DNA of 64,000 bases from assembly GCA_023101725.1 (NCBI GenBank), contig JALJCO010012653.1, positions 248,001 to 312,000 of the forward strand, read 5' to 3'. Shown in pieces: positions 1-10,896 of the stretch. How positions within the stretch are numbered: the stretch's first letter is position 1; the number at the start of each line of letters is the position of its first letter. The notes beneath the pieces are model-generated. The model was not told the DNA's origin, did not search any database, and saw only the letters and a list, made by a program, of their open reading frames with translations. The DNA is from Atherinomorus stipes (lineage: Eukaryota > Chordata > Actinopteri > Atheriniformes > Atherinidae). A program made the translations under genes and the position numbers.

Positions 1-329
1 CCCAAATGACAAGTTGGCTCTTGAAAGTTTAGCCCTTTGAGGTCCCATGATGTACAGGGCAATTCAATGTATTATTTCAATAATTTTTTATTACTTTGAC
101 TTCACAACATAAACACCACCAATTCATTATTACACACATGTTCTGCCTCTGCAAGTCAGTTTCAATCACCTAGCGTCAGTTAATGCAAGACTTACATTAA
201 TGTGAAGAAGTGCAATTCAAAAAGAAAAAAAAATTACGCCTATTTTGAATTTTACTAAAATACAAATACAAAAACTTGTCCCCCATCAACAAATACAAAT
301 ACAGATACAAATACCGGCTGCTTTGCACA
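1..329. other. Unique AT-rich sequence
   Basis: No gene, RNA or clear repeat is visible. A short AAATAC-type tandem (about 264-314) sits just before the first transposon fragment and may belong to it. Confidence 0.4.
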
Positions 330-418
330 CCCCCTACGATCCAGTTACTTTACAATACGTTCTACATCATTTCCTTTTCTTTAGTTCAAAGGATGTTCCA
401 TTTGCTTTTACACTGCAA
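330..418 (+). mobile_element. hAT-like repeat, left fragment
   Basis: This piece resembles 9095-9153 of the hAT-like repeat at 8689-9322. Both have a TTTAGTTCA/TTTGGTTCA block followed by a GGATG-TTC-ATTT and TTT-ACACTGCAAG pattern. The copy here stops after ACTGCAAG and resumes at about 1398, so it seems to have been split by the element at 419-1397. It is non-coding. The superfamily is inferred from the style of the repeat, not from a transposase. Confidence 0.45.
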
Positions 419-996
419 GTGTCCATGTTTACGTGAGTTTTAATTCCTCTTTAATTCCCAATAAAAACGTAATTCCTCTTTAATAGAACCTTGTAAACAC
501 TTAATTCCCAATTAAACCTAATTCTGAATAAAGTAGCTGGTTTACTCTCATTTTAATTCCAAATTAAATACTTTCTCCATCATGTATGAATTTATTCCAC
601 TTCAACTTAATTCTGGTCATTCTGTGCATGCTCGTTACCTTGTCCTGTTGCTATGGCACCTGTCGAATCACAAGCAAAATAACTGTTGGACTAGTGCCAG
701 CTGGCGGAAATGAAGTAGTATGTTAGTTTTAGTTTTGCTGCTACAAAATCAAAGTGAAAATCTGTTTAATTGTGTGGTTTTCCATGTTGTAGCTGAAAAG
801 CAAACGAGAAGGAACCGGCGTTCTTTTACTTCCGGGTAGATGCAAATACGTTACATGTGCCCACCGTCCAATCAGAACCCTTCCCAACCCCCAGATCTAA
901 AGCAGAACTAGATAAATACATCCTTAATTCACACCTTAATTCGGAATTATCATTTCCTATGTAAACACATAGGAAATAAATGTAATTCCAAACTAT

Positions 997-1318
997 CTAA
1001 AGTGGTGACCTATGATCTGAAAATCAGTTGAGAAATTTGAAAAAAAGCGTATGACGTTTACAGCAGGTAGCTAACATCATTCTGCTAGCAGTTAGCAACG
1101 TTTAGACAATGACATTGCGTTTACTTGTATTTGTGACATGATGGGAGAATCTGTACCTGCTGTATGCTAAACACCGGGGTGGCTCGTGCACGTTATTCTG
1201 TGGCCGGAGGATGGAGCTGTAAATCTCGCAGGCTGGTCTTGCGCATGCGCATTATTTAAAAATTCACTAACGGTCTCTGCCTTCTGAAATGCTGAAACAT
1301 CTTCTATAGCACCTTTAA
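997..1318. mobile_element. T2/Kolobok-type MITE (TTAA target)
   Basis: The right end reads TATAGCACC followed by TTTAA, so on the minus strand it begins TTAAAGGTGCTATAG. This resembles the TTAAAGGRR terminal motif described for T2-MITE/Kolobok transposons, which use TTAA targets. The left end, CTAAAGTGGTGACCTATG, is a decayed match. At 322 bp there is no coding capacity. It lies inside the 419-1397 element. The right end is convincing; the left end is weak. Confidence 0.5.
1240..1251. promoter_or_regulatory. NRF1-type palindrome TGCGCATGCGCA
   Basis: The 12-mer matches the NRF1 consensus YGCGCAYGCGCR exactly and is self-complementary. It lies within the T2-type MITE, so it is probably part of the transposon and not a host promoter. 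A shorter related word, CGCATGCGCA, occurs near 20047 inside another TTAA element. Binding is not shown. Confidence 0.3.
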
Positions 1319-1397
1319 TAATGATCAAACTTTCAAATCGTCGACTATATCTTTAATTCAGAATTATTTATTTCAAAGAACATCATGTAACCATGGT

Positions 1398-1525
1398 CAG
1401 TTAGCCACACCAGGGTTTGCTTGCGAGTGAAGTCAAGAGGACCAGTTTGCTTCTTTGGTCTGCACCAGGGTATGAATGAGCATTCATACTACTCCAAACA
1501 AAACATAGTATCCAAGGAAGAAGAC
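1398..1525 (+). mobile_element. hAT-like repeat, right fragment
   Basis: The words CACCAGGGTTTGCTTGCGAG and GGTCTGCACCAGGGTATGAATG match 9163-9255 of the hAT-like repeat (CACCAGGGTTCACTTGCAGG and GGTCTGCACCAGGGTTTGAATG). It continues the fragment at 330-418 after the intervening insertion. It is non-coding. Confidence 0.5.
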
Positions 1526-1725
1526 TAGGGTGTGTTTCACAAAGCAGGTTCAACAAACTCTGAGTGTAACCCTGAACTCTGAGTTGATCTACTGGGAGAA
1601 ACGAAACTCTGAGTTTTCGGTCCCAGAACAACTGATTTGAGTGGTTTAATCAACTCAGGGTAGTTCAACCCAGGGTTTCACACATGCGCTACCATGATAA
1701 AAAGCCAGTGTGGCAGGACAAAGGA

Positions 1726-1800
1726 GGGCCTGGGCGGGATTCAATCCCCAGACTCCCAGGTGAGAGTCATGCACAGTGACCAGTCAGCCAAAGGGACATC
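1726..1800 (-). repeat. tRNA-like stretch, possible SINE head
   Basis: On the minus strand TGGCTGACTGG (1790-1780) resembles a polymerase III A box, and GGGGATTGAATCCCGCC (1749-1733) resembles a B box (GGTTCGANTCC) about 40 nt downstream. The segment between them resembles an anticodon arm (CTCACCTGGGAG). It is not a tRNA gene: the acceptor stem does not close. It may be a decayed tRNA-derived SINE head inside the TIR element. Confidence 0.3.
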
Positions 1801-1940
1801 CCCTTGGCCAAGTAGCCAGGGCACATGATCACTCGGTGGCATAGTGACAGGACCGTCAAGTGCCACACCAGCATTAATGGAGCCCCGATTTGACGAGTCA
1901 CCATGGCAACGTAGACGCAAGGGCGGGGCTGCGTTCGCCA

Positions 1941-2444
1941 TTGAAAAGAACTAGAACTTCTATAGCCTCATATGGTGAGTTTGAACAAACATGCATGTCC
2001 ATTTTTTTTAAGGCTAATGGGTGATGAAGCGCGAAATACTCCAAAAAACGAGCCCACCCACGTCTCTCTCCGTTGCCTTGAACAGGCTGTGTGCTGCTAA
2101 ATGTGCTGCAATTTGGTGGCCGAATTGCCCGTGCTGCCCTGTGGATGTGACGTCAAATGACGCTGAATCCGCATCTCCGACAGTTCTGATACAGGAAGAA
2201 GACAGTTGCGGTAAATTCAAACACTGTAAGCGATAGTTATGGATTCTTCTGCCGTCAGCAAATGATCCAGATCAACTGAAAGACACTAAAAAGTGCAACT
2301 ACAAAGAAAAAGCTTAGTAAACAACGTTATAGCTTCAGTTTGTGCACACTCCCGTGACGGCTTGGCTCGTGGCTGCAGTTACCTGAAGCACCAGTCGCAA
2401 CAGTCGCGAGTTTCATTTCTTAATCTTGCCTCTAGTCCCTTTAA
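1941..2444 (+). mobile_element. Kolobok/T2-type element, copy 1
   Basis: The right end CTAGTCCCT is followed by TTAA (2441-2444). The left end TTGAAAAGAACTAGA is a decayed TTAAAGGGACTAGA. A second copy lies inverted at 37570-38337, and the two match over most of their length (for example the GGATTCTTCTGCCGTCAGCA word near 2238). Both copies retain a similar short reading frame with the words SSSCI-TVGDAD and DVTSTG or DFTSTG. There is no recognisable transposase domain. The element sits inside the TIR transposon at 1528-2537. Confidence 0.55.
2148..2155. promoter_or_regulatory. CRE palindrome TGACGTCA
   Basis: A perfect CREB/ATF-type 8-mer lies inside the T2-type element. The equivalent place in copy 2 near 37.84 kb reads TGACTTCA, so it is not conserved between the copies. 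Function is unknown. Confidence 0.25.
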
Positions 2445-2596
2445 CTACCTTTGGGAAACAGAAAACTCAGAGTTTCCCTAATTTCAGGGTTAAACAACTC
2501 AGGGTTTTCAATAAACCTGCTTCGTGCAACAGACCCCAGGTTTGTCTAAGTAAGGATTAATCAACAAGGAGCACATTCATACTGTAGAAGAACACG

Positions 2597-3150
2597 CAGT
2601 GCTGGACTGGCCATCGGGCATACCGGGCATTTTCCCGGTGGGCCGATGGTGGTTTTGGGCCGGCCCGGGCCTTTTTTTCTTTTTTTTTTTCAATATGGTA
2701 GCTTTTGTAAGAAGTGATGAACTACTCCACCTGGGTTTGATATAAATCAAGTTTGGATGTAGTCTAGTTCATTTTTGTTGTGCTTGCTAACTCTTTCAAA
2801 GTCAGTAGCTAGTTATAAGCAGGCCGTGCATCGCACAGCGCGCAGGCAGCGCGCACATCTTCATCAGCTGAGTTAGACACAGAAGTCAGCGTTTTTATAA
2901 ATCTACCAGGGAGGTGAATGTGGAAATCGGCTAGAACATTTCTCCTGCGACGCTGATGTGTCGCCTACATCACAGGCACGCATGCACAGAGCTGAATACT
3001 GTCGCTAACGGTAACTCTCAGTAGTGAAAAAGGATCCGGTCATTCTTAGGTTTTATTAACGTCATCGTGTTATCCAAGAGCTGAACTTGAAAGAATATTT
3101 AGAGCAAGCCCACTAAATTAAACGGTTGCATCAGGACAAAATAAAATAAC
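2597..3150 (+). mobile_element. hAT-like element, 5' end fragment
   Basis: It starts CAGTGCTGGACTGGCCATCG and continues into CCGGGCATTTTCCCGGTGGG and a GGGCCGGCCCGGGCC palindrome. This is a repeat start I recall as common in teleosts. CAGTG-type termini suggest hAT. The matching right end (CCAGTC-CACTG) is not in the following kilobase, so the copy looks truncated. A T-rich tract lies at about 2671-2690. There is no coding sequence. The right boundary given is approximate. Confidence 0.4.
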
Positions 3151-5324
3151 TGGTCTTACCCGAGGGTTTGTTTGTTTTTAATTGCCATATTTCAGTTATT
3201 TATGGAATACTGTTCTGCGATAAAAATTGGAATTGCAACGTGACTTCACAGTGTGCAGCTGTTACATTTAAATTATTTAACTATCATCACATGCTGTGAT
3301 GAGGAGGTTACCCAGTTCATGAACAGCTATTCAGTACGTATGTGAATTTAGAGAACACATTACAGCAACAGCTGAAAGGTGATGAATATATTTTATATTT
3401 TAAGTGTGAATTTCTGATTTCACATGCAAGCATTTACGAGAAACACAGATATGTATGTCCTGTTAGTGTCATTTATTTGAGCTGGTCTGAGATTTCTCAG
3501 AGTCCTTGGTGGACATGCCTTGCTTGTGTTATAATCATAATCATCATAAACAATCATAACCTTGCTTGTTCTGGCTTTGAAACCCAATTTTACATGCTTT
3601 GTATGTTGTTTGTTTTTAAACCTTAATGTTTGGCTTAGTTCTTTATAGCACAATTTTTCAGTAGCGTAACCAACTCATTGTGTATTCACTTTTGCTTTAT
3701 TCAGTTGAATTTTGATCGTGTTTTATTGATATTGACTATATTATGTTCTATGTTGGTTGTTCATAAACAGATTCTCAGTTTAAAGGGTAATTTCAAACAG
3801 TAATGGTTGCGCCCTGTAGTTGAACAACAGACTTGTCCTCTCACTCTAATTGGATTTTACATATTTCCAGTACATTGACCATTCAGCCCTCCCATCAATA
3901 CCTGCTAAGCATGCAGATGCAGCAAAAAGTAAAACAACTGATTATTTTAAAATGAGGGTGGAGGGAATCTGATGGAAGAATGAAGACAGAAGAAAAGGCT
4001 ACATGGAAAATGGATGAATGGCAGAGAAAATAGATGCAGATCAGCAGTGGAGGCAAATCCCTCCTGTGTCCATCTCCATAAGTCAAAAGGGGACCAAACA
4101 AAATGGCTCCTCCTTTCCCCCATCTACAATTCAAATAGCTCTGTCACACAGCATGTTATTCAAAATTTTAAATTTCAGAAGTATCCTGCATGATGTCGAT
4201 CATGCTTCATTAGCACCTTTTCTGCAAGATAGGACAACACTAGTGAGATAACTGAATGAAGAGAGGAAGTGTCTAAAACAAAAAGTTAACTTTCTCTTAT
4301 TTTCCCTTTGTTTGCCTGAGGAAGGATGTTAGTAGAAGAGAGAGGAAAACTCAGGCAATGCTTGAGCTCCTTCATCCTGCTTATTACAGTGCCGCCCTGG
4401 CTCTCTGTCCTCAAGCCTTTCTGGGCCTCACTATTTTAACTACACCTGTCATTTGCGGTCCAGTCATTTTACCTCTATGCTCGGCTTTCTCTCCCCGCTT
4501 ACAGGGACTGTTAACTGGGCCTGTCTGTCATGCTGGCTGGGGCTGGATCTAGGGCTGAGGCTGGGGGCAGATTTAGGCTCGGGTGAACGGTGGGAGTGGG
4601 GCAGGCAAGGGTGGGGGTGATTTTGGAGGGGAGAGTTGCGATGAGCTTGCAGCACTTCAGGAATATAGGAACGCTGCATGGTTCTTCCTTCCGCTGAGAG
4701 GCATTCATCCTAACAACTGCAGAGATGGAGAAGTAAAAGAGATGGGAATGAGTAAGGAGGATGCAGTGGCACAAAACAGATGTGGTGAATTCAACACTTC
4801 TTTCATTCAGTGTTGTAAAAGAAAAATCACTTCAAGTTGAAGTAATTTTCAAGTAATATGATTTTGTTTCTTTCCAGTTCATTCTTGAACTAACATTGTC
4901 CAGCTTTTCAAACATCCTAGTTATTGCACAATATGTTTTTTTAAAAGATAAGCATCAGCAAACAAACAAACACACACATGTAAACGCAGATCTGATAAAT
5001 ACTGTACGAGCAAGTAAAAGAAAACTCTAAAAGGATTTTATTGACTGAAATACGCTGCTAACCACTCGACAAACTTTCACTAAACAAAAGACCATGAAGC
5101 AACTGAAATGGAAAAGGAAATGGAGCAGGAGAGAGGGACTCATTAGCTTTGAACCTTCCCCCAATGCTGAAGAGGGGATAAACAGAAAGCCAAGTGGCAC
5201 CTCGTCTGTTACTTCTCTGCCAGCTACCTTGCTGCTGTTGTTTTATTATTTCATTAAGTGTAAATCCTGTCAGTGCCATTCCACCCCCCAGCCTGGTCCA
5301 GTCCTACCACTCCACCCTCAGCAG
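3151..5324. other. Unique intergenic sequence
   Basis: No transposon ends, gene or RNA are recognised. 4550-4640 is G-rich on the plus strand, and 4960-4980 is a short CAAA/CA tract. The reading frames present are short, lack recognisable motifs and overlap on both strands. Confidence 0.4.
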
Positions 5325-5520
5325 GCTAAATTATAATTTAATTACCCAGCCTTAGCTGCATAAGCTGCTTGGGAGCATTGGCCCCCCAGAATAATTTGAA
5401 AAGATGGCGTGATTCACCAGACCTGAGCCCCCTGGAGGCTCTCTTTAATATCCCATCTAATTATCTACCTCAAATCAGGCACCTATTAAAGAGAAATAAG
5501 AGTAATTAAGTTGGAAGGGG
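5325..5520. promoter_or_regulatory. Candidate conserved noncoding element with TAATTA-type motifs
   Basis: Homeodomain-type cores are clustered: TTTAATTACC near 5336, TCTAATTATC near 5456 and AGTAATTAAG near 5502, separated by balanced, non-repetitive sequence. It has no reading frame and no transposon ends. This texture is typical of vertebrate developmental enhancers, but conservation was not tested. Confidence 0.3.
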
Positions 5521-5844
5521 GGAAAAAAGAACTTATTGTTCAAGAGTTCTTCCCAATGAGATTGGTTAGGCCCTGAGCCCCAAGGAGATGGTTCTTCAGG
5601 CAATTTCTCTCAGGCTTTACTGTATCTGCGGTGCAGCAGTGTTACTCCATCAGTAACCACACTTTAACATACTGTGACACTGGAGCTTTTTCCTGCTGAG
5701 CTGTGCCCCCATATGACAGCACAGGAAATTGTGATCAATCATATTTGCTGTGTTTATTTGGCCACAGAGGTCACAGGTTATTTGTGATTAATTTAAGTAT
5801 CTCAAAACTGCCCAATCTGTGATTGAGAACACTTTCAAGACTTA

Positions 5845-6060
5845 ATTGGCTCTATGCACGACTCCTCTACTTCCTGAACCTAAGGTAGCTCCTTTGTTTC
5901 CTGTCTCCCATTACTGGACGAACTGATTAACCCAGGTGTGTCTGGCCAGTTCCTGGGATCAGGCACACCTGGGTTAATTGGTTTGTCCAGTAACGAAAGA
6001 CGGGAAATAAAGGAGCAACCTTAAGTTCAGGAAGTAGTGGAGCTGTGCATAGAGCCCATT
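5845..6060. mobile_element. Palindromic MITE, about 216 bp
   Basis: The two halves are inverted copies of about 100 bp. The left half has GGCTCTATGCAC, CTACTTCCTGAAC, AGCTCCTTT, TTACTGGAC and TTAACCCAGGTGTG in order. The right half has the complements of the same words in reverse order, ending GTGCATAGAGCCC. Between the arms is only a short centre (about 5947-5964). The transcript or single strand could fold into one long hairpin. Flanks are TTAAT on the left and ATTA on the right. No coding sequence. Confidence 0.8.
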
Positions 6061-7269
6061 ATTTACAGGATGTGAACTCCTTCATGAAACTGCCATAAAT
6101 GTACTTTATGTTTTGTATTATATGGTATTAATAGCATCAAATATTGTTCTCAATTTCTGATAAATTCATCACTTTAAATTTCTCTTTTTGTCTCAAACTT
6201 ATTAGAAGATCTATCTTGAGCACAGTGGTGGATAAAATGTGCAAATAAAATGTGTTTTCTCCTCTGAGCATCAAAGATAAACATGGTTCCTACATGTATC
6301 GTAACATTAAAAAAAACATTGGATCTGCAATGGTGACGTGTCAAACTCTTAGATGCAAGAAAAACAAAACTGTAAATCAGCTTTGACAGTCATTGAGAGG
6401 GACAGTGACAACTATGTTTTATTGTGCAGCAAACGCAGAAGAAATATCTTTTCTTATGAACTTCCTTTGTCTGCATTTATTTGAATGTAAATACGACTCA
6501 GCTACTACTAGTTTATTATTCCCTGTCAGATGATCTCGCGCCAAGAATGAATCATTTATGAGGGGATTAAGTTTCAAAGAGAAATAAAATCATAAACTAC
6601 TACAGCACAGGTTATAAAAGAGAGCATATAATTTTTTTCTGTCTCAGAATAATAGTGTAATTTTCTTTGCACTAATTTGACACCACAAAATTGGTAATTT
6701 CATCCAAAAGAAAGCATTATATGAGACTGCAGGGAAATGATATTTGACAAAATCAGGGATCTAATATGGTTTCTGATACCTCTGAAAAGCAGAAACTACT
6801 AATTTGCGATTCATATTGTTTTCATAACATGGCAACAGCTTCGTTTAACTCAACCATGTCAGAGTATGAAGCTCTCTTACAAAAACCACTCCACAAAAAA
6901 GTGAAAAAAGCAAAGCTTTTACCACAGTTTTTTTTTTTTTTTTAACTTGTAAGACAAAGATAACTTAATACAGAGGAGATAATGAATAGACTGGAAAATG
7001 AGTGCTGCTGCTCTGATCTGTACAATCTTGGGGACAATTGCAGCGTTTTGGATAAAATTGCTTGCAACCCCATCACCAGCACCACACCCCCACGCCCATC
7101 ACACACAGATGTACACAGCTCTAACACACACACGCACTCACACACGCACTCTCTCATCTCACCCCCTCTCATCCTATAATCCTCTGGTAAAACCCTCTCT
7201 GTCCATGCGGACCCCCCACCCAGAGGGACCCTGCCAAGGCAAATTAGGGAGGGGTGGGGGCTTTTGTTT
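6061..7269. other. Unique sequence with simple repeats
   Basis: Mostly AT-rich non-repetitive DNA. A poly(T) run lies at about 6930-6943 and a CA/CACG-type tract at about 7121-7154. No gene or transposon end is recognised. Confidence 0.4.
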
Positions 7270-7470
7270 CGCAGCACTCTCTGAAAAGAAAAAAAATCCA
7301 AATTATTTCTTGAGCTGGAGCAATTTGACATGCTGTGATAACTGCTCTGTCAGAAACTTCTTTGACATCTCTGAAAAAGAAGATTTTCTGCCACAAAACC
7401 AGAGCTCCATTTAGAAACAGCCTTGAAAAAAGAGCCTCAAACTCATTAGGTTGTTTAATTATGCCCTGTT
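7270..7470. promoter_or_regulatory. Candidate conserved noncoding element with TGACA motifs
   Basis: A non-repetitive block contains TTTGACATGC, CTCTGTCAGA and TTTGACATCT within about 45 bp (7322-7370), then CTCATTAGG and TTTAATTATGC near 7442-7463. TGACA words are MEIS/TGIF-type half sites, and ATTA words are homeodomain cores. No reading frame with recognisable motifs covers it. Enhancer function and conservation are inferences from texture. Confidence 0.3.
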
Positions 7471-8688
7471 CACATTTCTCCCCGTTTATGTGCCATCTCT
7501 GTCAAAATAGAGCTAGAAACAAACTGGCCTCATCAGAGCTTTCGAGTTTACTCCTTTATTTCACACATCCTCAGTGCAGAACAAGCTCCCTTTTTCTTGT
7601 TCCCTTCCCTTTTGTACCTGGCCTTATTTTGTGCCTCAAAGAACAATCTCTTCTCTTCTTTTGCTCACTCCCTCATTCTCCCCTTTGTATTTTCCTCCAA
7701 GCCAATAAGTTGGCTTGCTGTCTTGCTGTTATCATCAACCCTTTGTATAGATAACCCACTTGTGTTTGCAGGGAAGTGATGTTGTTTGACCAGAGCTCAC
7801 TTACTACCTTTCCCCTGCTTGCCAACAGTTACATTTGAAGCCAGAGCAAGCCAGTATCAAATATACAATCACAAAGCAGAAGCACAAACAATTAGATTTA
7901 GTTCAAGAACAAAATGTTTCGTTCTTCATGAGTCTTGGCAATGAAAAATGAAATTGAGGGGCATTTAACAACTTTGTGGGTGGTGAGTATTTTATAAGCA
8001 CATGTAAAGATTAGGTTTAATAGTATGGTACATATTTACTCATTTAAAACTCATGTTAGTTCTTTAAGCAGGAGAACTAAGTATATGCTCTGATATTAGA
8101 TAGTAATGAAATATCTTCTCATGATTATGTCTGGAGGTTTTTCACCTTTGTGTACTTGTCTCAGTTTCTGATCTTGGTTCGTGAGGAATCACATAGGTTT
8201 GAAAAGTGTAAAGAATTCATGCATGATATTACTGTAAACCATCATGACCGCCTGTGATTGCATAGGGCCTTCTCATGCTGCCAATACAATTCTGATGAGT
8301 AGGGGTAGACAAAAAAAATTTGGATTGGTGTATGGATTTAGAGTCTATTTGCTGTTTGGACTTTCCTCTCATACTGTATATCTGATTAAATTAGGGGTTT
8401 GGAAGCCAGGTGACCACCTGAGACTCTTTCTCATGCTCTTTGAATCCTTCTGAAGCAGTTCTTGTTAAGAGCTGTTTCTGTGGGGGGTGTATGTAGGAGA
8501 TTTCCCTACACATGACTGCACTGTAACAATGTGAGCAGTGTTACTCACTTTACCTCCCAATGGTTTTAATGTTGTGGCTCATTGGCATACACTTTGACCT
8601 ACAAAAACGTACAAATTACTTGAACCTGCAGAATCTAGAAGCTAAAACTTCCAAATGTTCCCAGTTTCTCCTAAAACGAACTGTTGTA
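7471..8688. other. Unique intergenic sequence
   Basis: Nothing recognisable. 7590-7700 is pyrimidine-rich. The short frames here have no domain and no splice context that I can support. Confidence 0.4.
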
Positions 8689-9322
8689 GGGCGCATTCAC
8701 ACCAGTATAGTCTGAGGACCTTGGGTTTATTTGAAAGGGGAATTCCAAAATACTTCACACCTTCATTTGGTCGAGTTTGCTTTCACACTGCACTTAATTC
8801 AAGTGGACTAAACTGCCAGATGCTGTGATTATGCAATCACAACATCTGCTCACTAAGGACCGTATTTTCTCAAAATGACCACTGACAGAAGAAGAAAATC
8901 TATCTAATCAATTAGCTAGAACTGAAAACAACTTGATCATCACAAGTAAAAACTGGAGCAACAACACATTTATGCAGTCTAGGGTTTCTTTTTTTTACTT
9001 TGGTGTTCAAACCTAATGCAGTTTTCACCACAATCTATCCACTATGAGCAGCAGGAGAGGCGAGCCAGGAAATCAGCATGTTGCACAGTGACACATCTAA
9101 TGTCACTTCTTGTCTTTGGTTCACTGGATGGTTCATTTATTTTCACACTGCAAGCAAACCGCACCAGGGTTCACTTGCAGGTGAACTGAGACCCCTGGTT
9201 TTCAAGTTGACCAGAGTTCGCTACTTGGGTCTGCACCAGGGTTTGAATGTTTGTTCACACTACATCAAACGAACGATAAAATCAGTGGAACCAGACCAGA
9301 CAGTGCCAGTCTCAATGTGCCA
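8689..9322. mobile_element. hAT-like TIR repeat
   Basis: The left end GGGCGCATTCACACCAGTAT and the right end read on the minus strand, TGGCACATTGAGACTGGCAC, are diverged inverted copies followed by GTCTG. The interior carries CACACTGC/CACACTGCAAG and CACCAGGG words typical of a widespread teleost repeat. Related fragments lie at 330-418 and 1398-1525. No transposase is seen and no clear 8-bp duplication was found, because the right flank is occupied by the Harbinger element. Confidence 0.45.
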
Positions 9323-9325
9323 TTA

Positions 9326-10432
9326 GGGCTGGATTTATCAAGATCCAAATTTGCATGTAGTAAATTGCCCATGCAATCTGGAATTTTGCGCGAGGGGCTG
9401 AACCACAGTTTGCAAGTGATTTACCAACAATGAAGGCGCAAATGACAGCAGGTAAAGTGTTGGAAACGCCCCTCTATAAATTAGGTTTTGCATGTTTCGA
9501 GGTTTGCAGCATGGTGAATTCGAGAGACGACAGCGCAAAAGGAAATATGACGCCAGTCGCCAGATAAAGATGGAGATATTAGGAGGACGGAATAGACAAA
9601 AGTAATTTAAGACAAGTATGATAAATATTAAAAAAAAAACACGTATCTGTGCAAAGCCTGAAGTGGCCAGTTTATGAGGACATGGATCAGAAGTTGCTGA
9701 ACAAATGAGAGTGTCTACAGCTCTGACATGGTCTCTATTACGCAGGAAGTGCACACTTTGGCACAATACCAATGGCTTCAGACCTTGCTCTGCCAGGTGA
9801 TCCTGTGGTCCTGTCCAGGTGCTAAAATCCAAGTTAAAACGTGACATTTGCAAAAAGGAGAAATAAAAAGACACAATTAATGCAGCTTTGGTTCTCATTA
9901 AGCTCCACAGTGGCTGCAAACTTTCATTTAACCAGAATATTTTACACCTGTGTTAAATAGTGGTTTGCTGTATTGATTTTTATTGAATAAACTATGATAA
10001 CTAAATATGCTGCTCTCACTGTTCATGAAAAATGATTTTGAATAATATTTGTGCGTGTCCAGGATTGTCCCTCTCAGAAGCTGCAGCCTTTTGTGCACAA
10101 AGCTGCAAGTTGCACCTGCTTTTCAGACGTACTAAAATAGACGCAAAAAAAACAGCAAGGCGCTGTGCCTCATGGTTGACAAATCACCTTGCGAGTTCTA
10201 AATTCATATATTTACATTTTTTCGTCCCATTCCACGCACTTTTGCGTGTAAACGCCCCATATTGCATATTCATTGCAGAAAAAGTGCTAAATGGATGAGA
10301 GGCGCTATTTAGCACGTTTTAAAGACCATACCCTATTAGCACGCTGTTAATAGCTCAGTTTGTACATTTTTTTGCGTGTGGAGTGAGATAGCTCACGTTT
10401 TTATACACGCAAACATTTGATCGATACAGCCC
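9326..10432. mobile_element. PIF/Harbinger-type transposon, non-autonomous
   Basis: The termini are GGGCTGGATTTATCAAGATC and, on the minus strand, GGGCTGTATCGATCAAATGT. A TTA trinucleotide flanks both sides (9323-9325 and 10433-10435). A 3-bp TTA/TAA duplication is the hallmark of PIF/Harbinger. At 1,107 bp it is too short for the usual transposase plus Myb-like pair, and no intact domain is visible; the 193-codon antisense frame inside has no recognisable motif. It directly abuts the hAT-like repeat on its left. Confidence 0.65.
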
Positions 10433-10435
10433 TTA

Positions 10436-10896
10436 GTGTGTGCAAATTTGTTCGTACTTTTCCTTTTTTGGAATGCATAGTTGTGAGTAAAATGTGTACC
10501 ACTATAAAAAGTGAGGCACAAAAAATATTTAATTTTAAAAAGCATTAAATCAAATGTAAGTGGTATTCTTTGAATATCTATACTAATTAAAAATACTAAA
10601 ATTGTGTGTGATTCAAAAGTTTGGGCATCTTTATGGTAAGTACTTTTCTGGAAAATATTACTGCTTGTAATTATTTCTTTTGAGTGTTTCAGTTTTTCTT
10701 TGGGAGGTTTTTACGATTTTCCCAACCTAAAAAAAAAAAAGAAAAAAATTCTTGTTCTGTAAGATTCTTGGCAAGTAAGGAATGTACTGTTCTTTTTTAG
10801 ATTAATCCAGATTTTGGATGATTTTTGGGTCAGCTCGCTGTGTGTACTATAATAAACCCTTCATCTTGAACTTGAAAGCCCCCAAAAAAGGCTAAT
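10436..10896. other. Unique AT-rich sequence
   Basis: No gene or repeat end is recognised. There is an A-rich run at about 10729-10747. Confidence 0.4.

Larger units (their letters stand above)
419..1397. mobile_element. TIR element with TTAATTCC-rich ends, inserted in the hAT-like repeat
   Basis: The left end (CCATGTTTACGTGA followed by repeated TTAATTCC words) is roughly mirrored by the right end (TCATGTAACCATGG preceded by TTAATTCAGAATTATT). The two flanks (330-418 and 1398-1525) are contiguous in the related copy near 9.15 kb, which supports an insertion here. No transposase is visible. Internal TTTACATAGG-like inverted words occur at 955-975. The exact ends and the target duplication are not clear, so the superfamily is left open. 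Confidence 0.4.
1528..2537. mobile_element. TIR transposon with GTTTCACAAAGCAGGTT ends
   Basis: The left end GGGTGTGTTTCACAAAGCAG and the right end read on the minus strand, GGGGTCTGTTGCACGAAGCA, are inverted copies. Both continue into repeated CTCTGAGTT and AACCCTGA words over about 90 bp. Such ends are familiar from teleost cut-and-paste elements (probably Harbinger-like, inferred). No transposase is seen. The interior has been invaded by the T2/Kolobok element at 1941-2444 and holds a tRNA-like stretch at 1726-1800. No clean target duplication was found. Confidence 0.55.

Noticed and set aside
9338..9919. A 193-codon antisense frame inside the Harbinger element
   Set aside because: No Harbinger nuclease or Myb-like motif is visible, and it starts at the TIR. 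Treated as chance.
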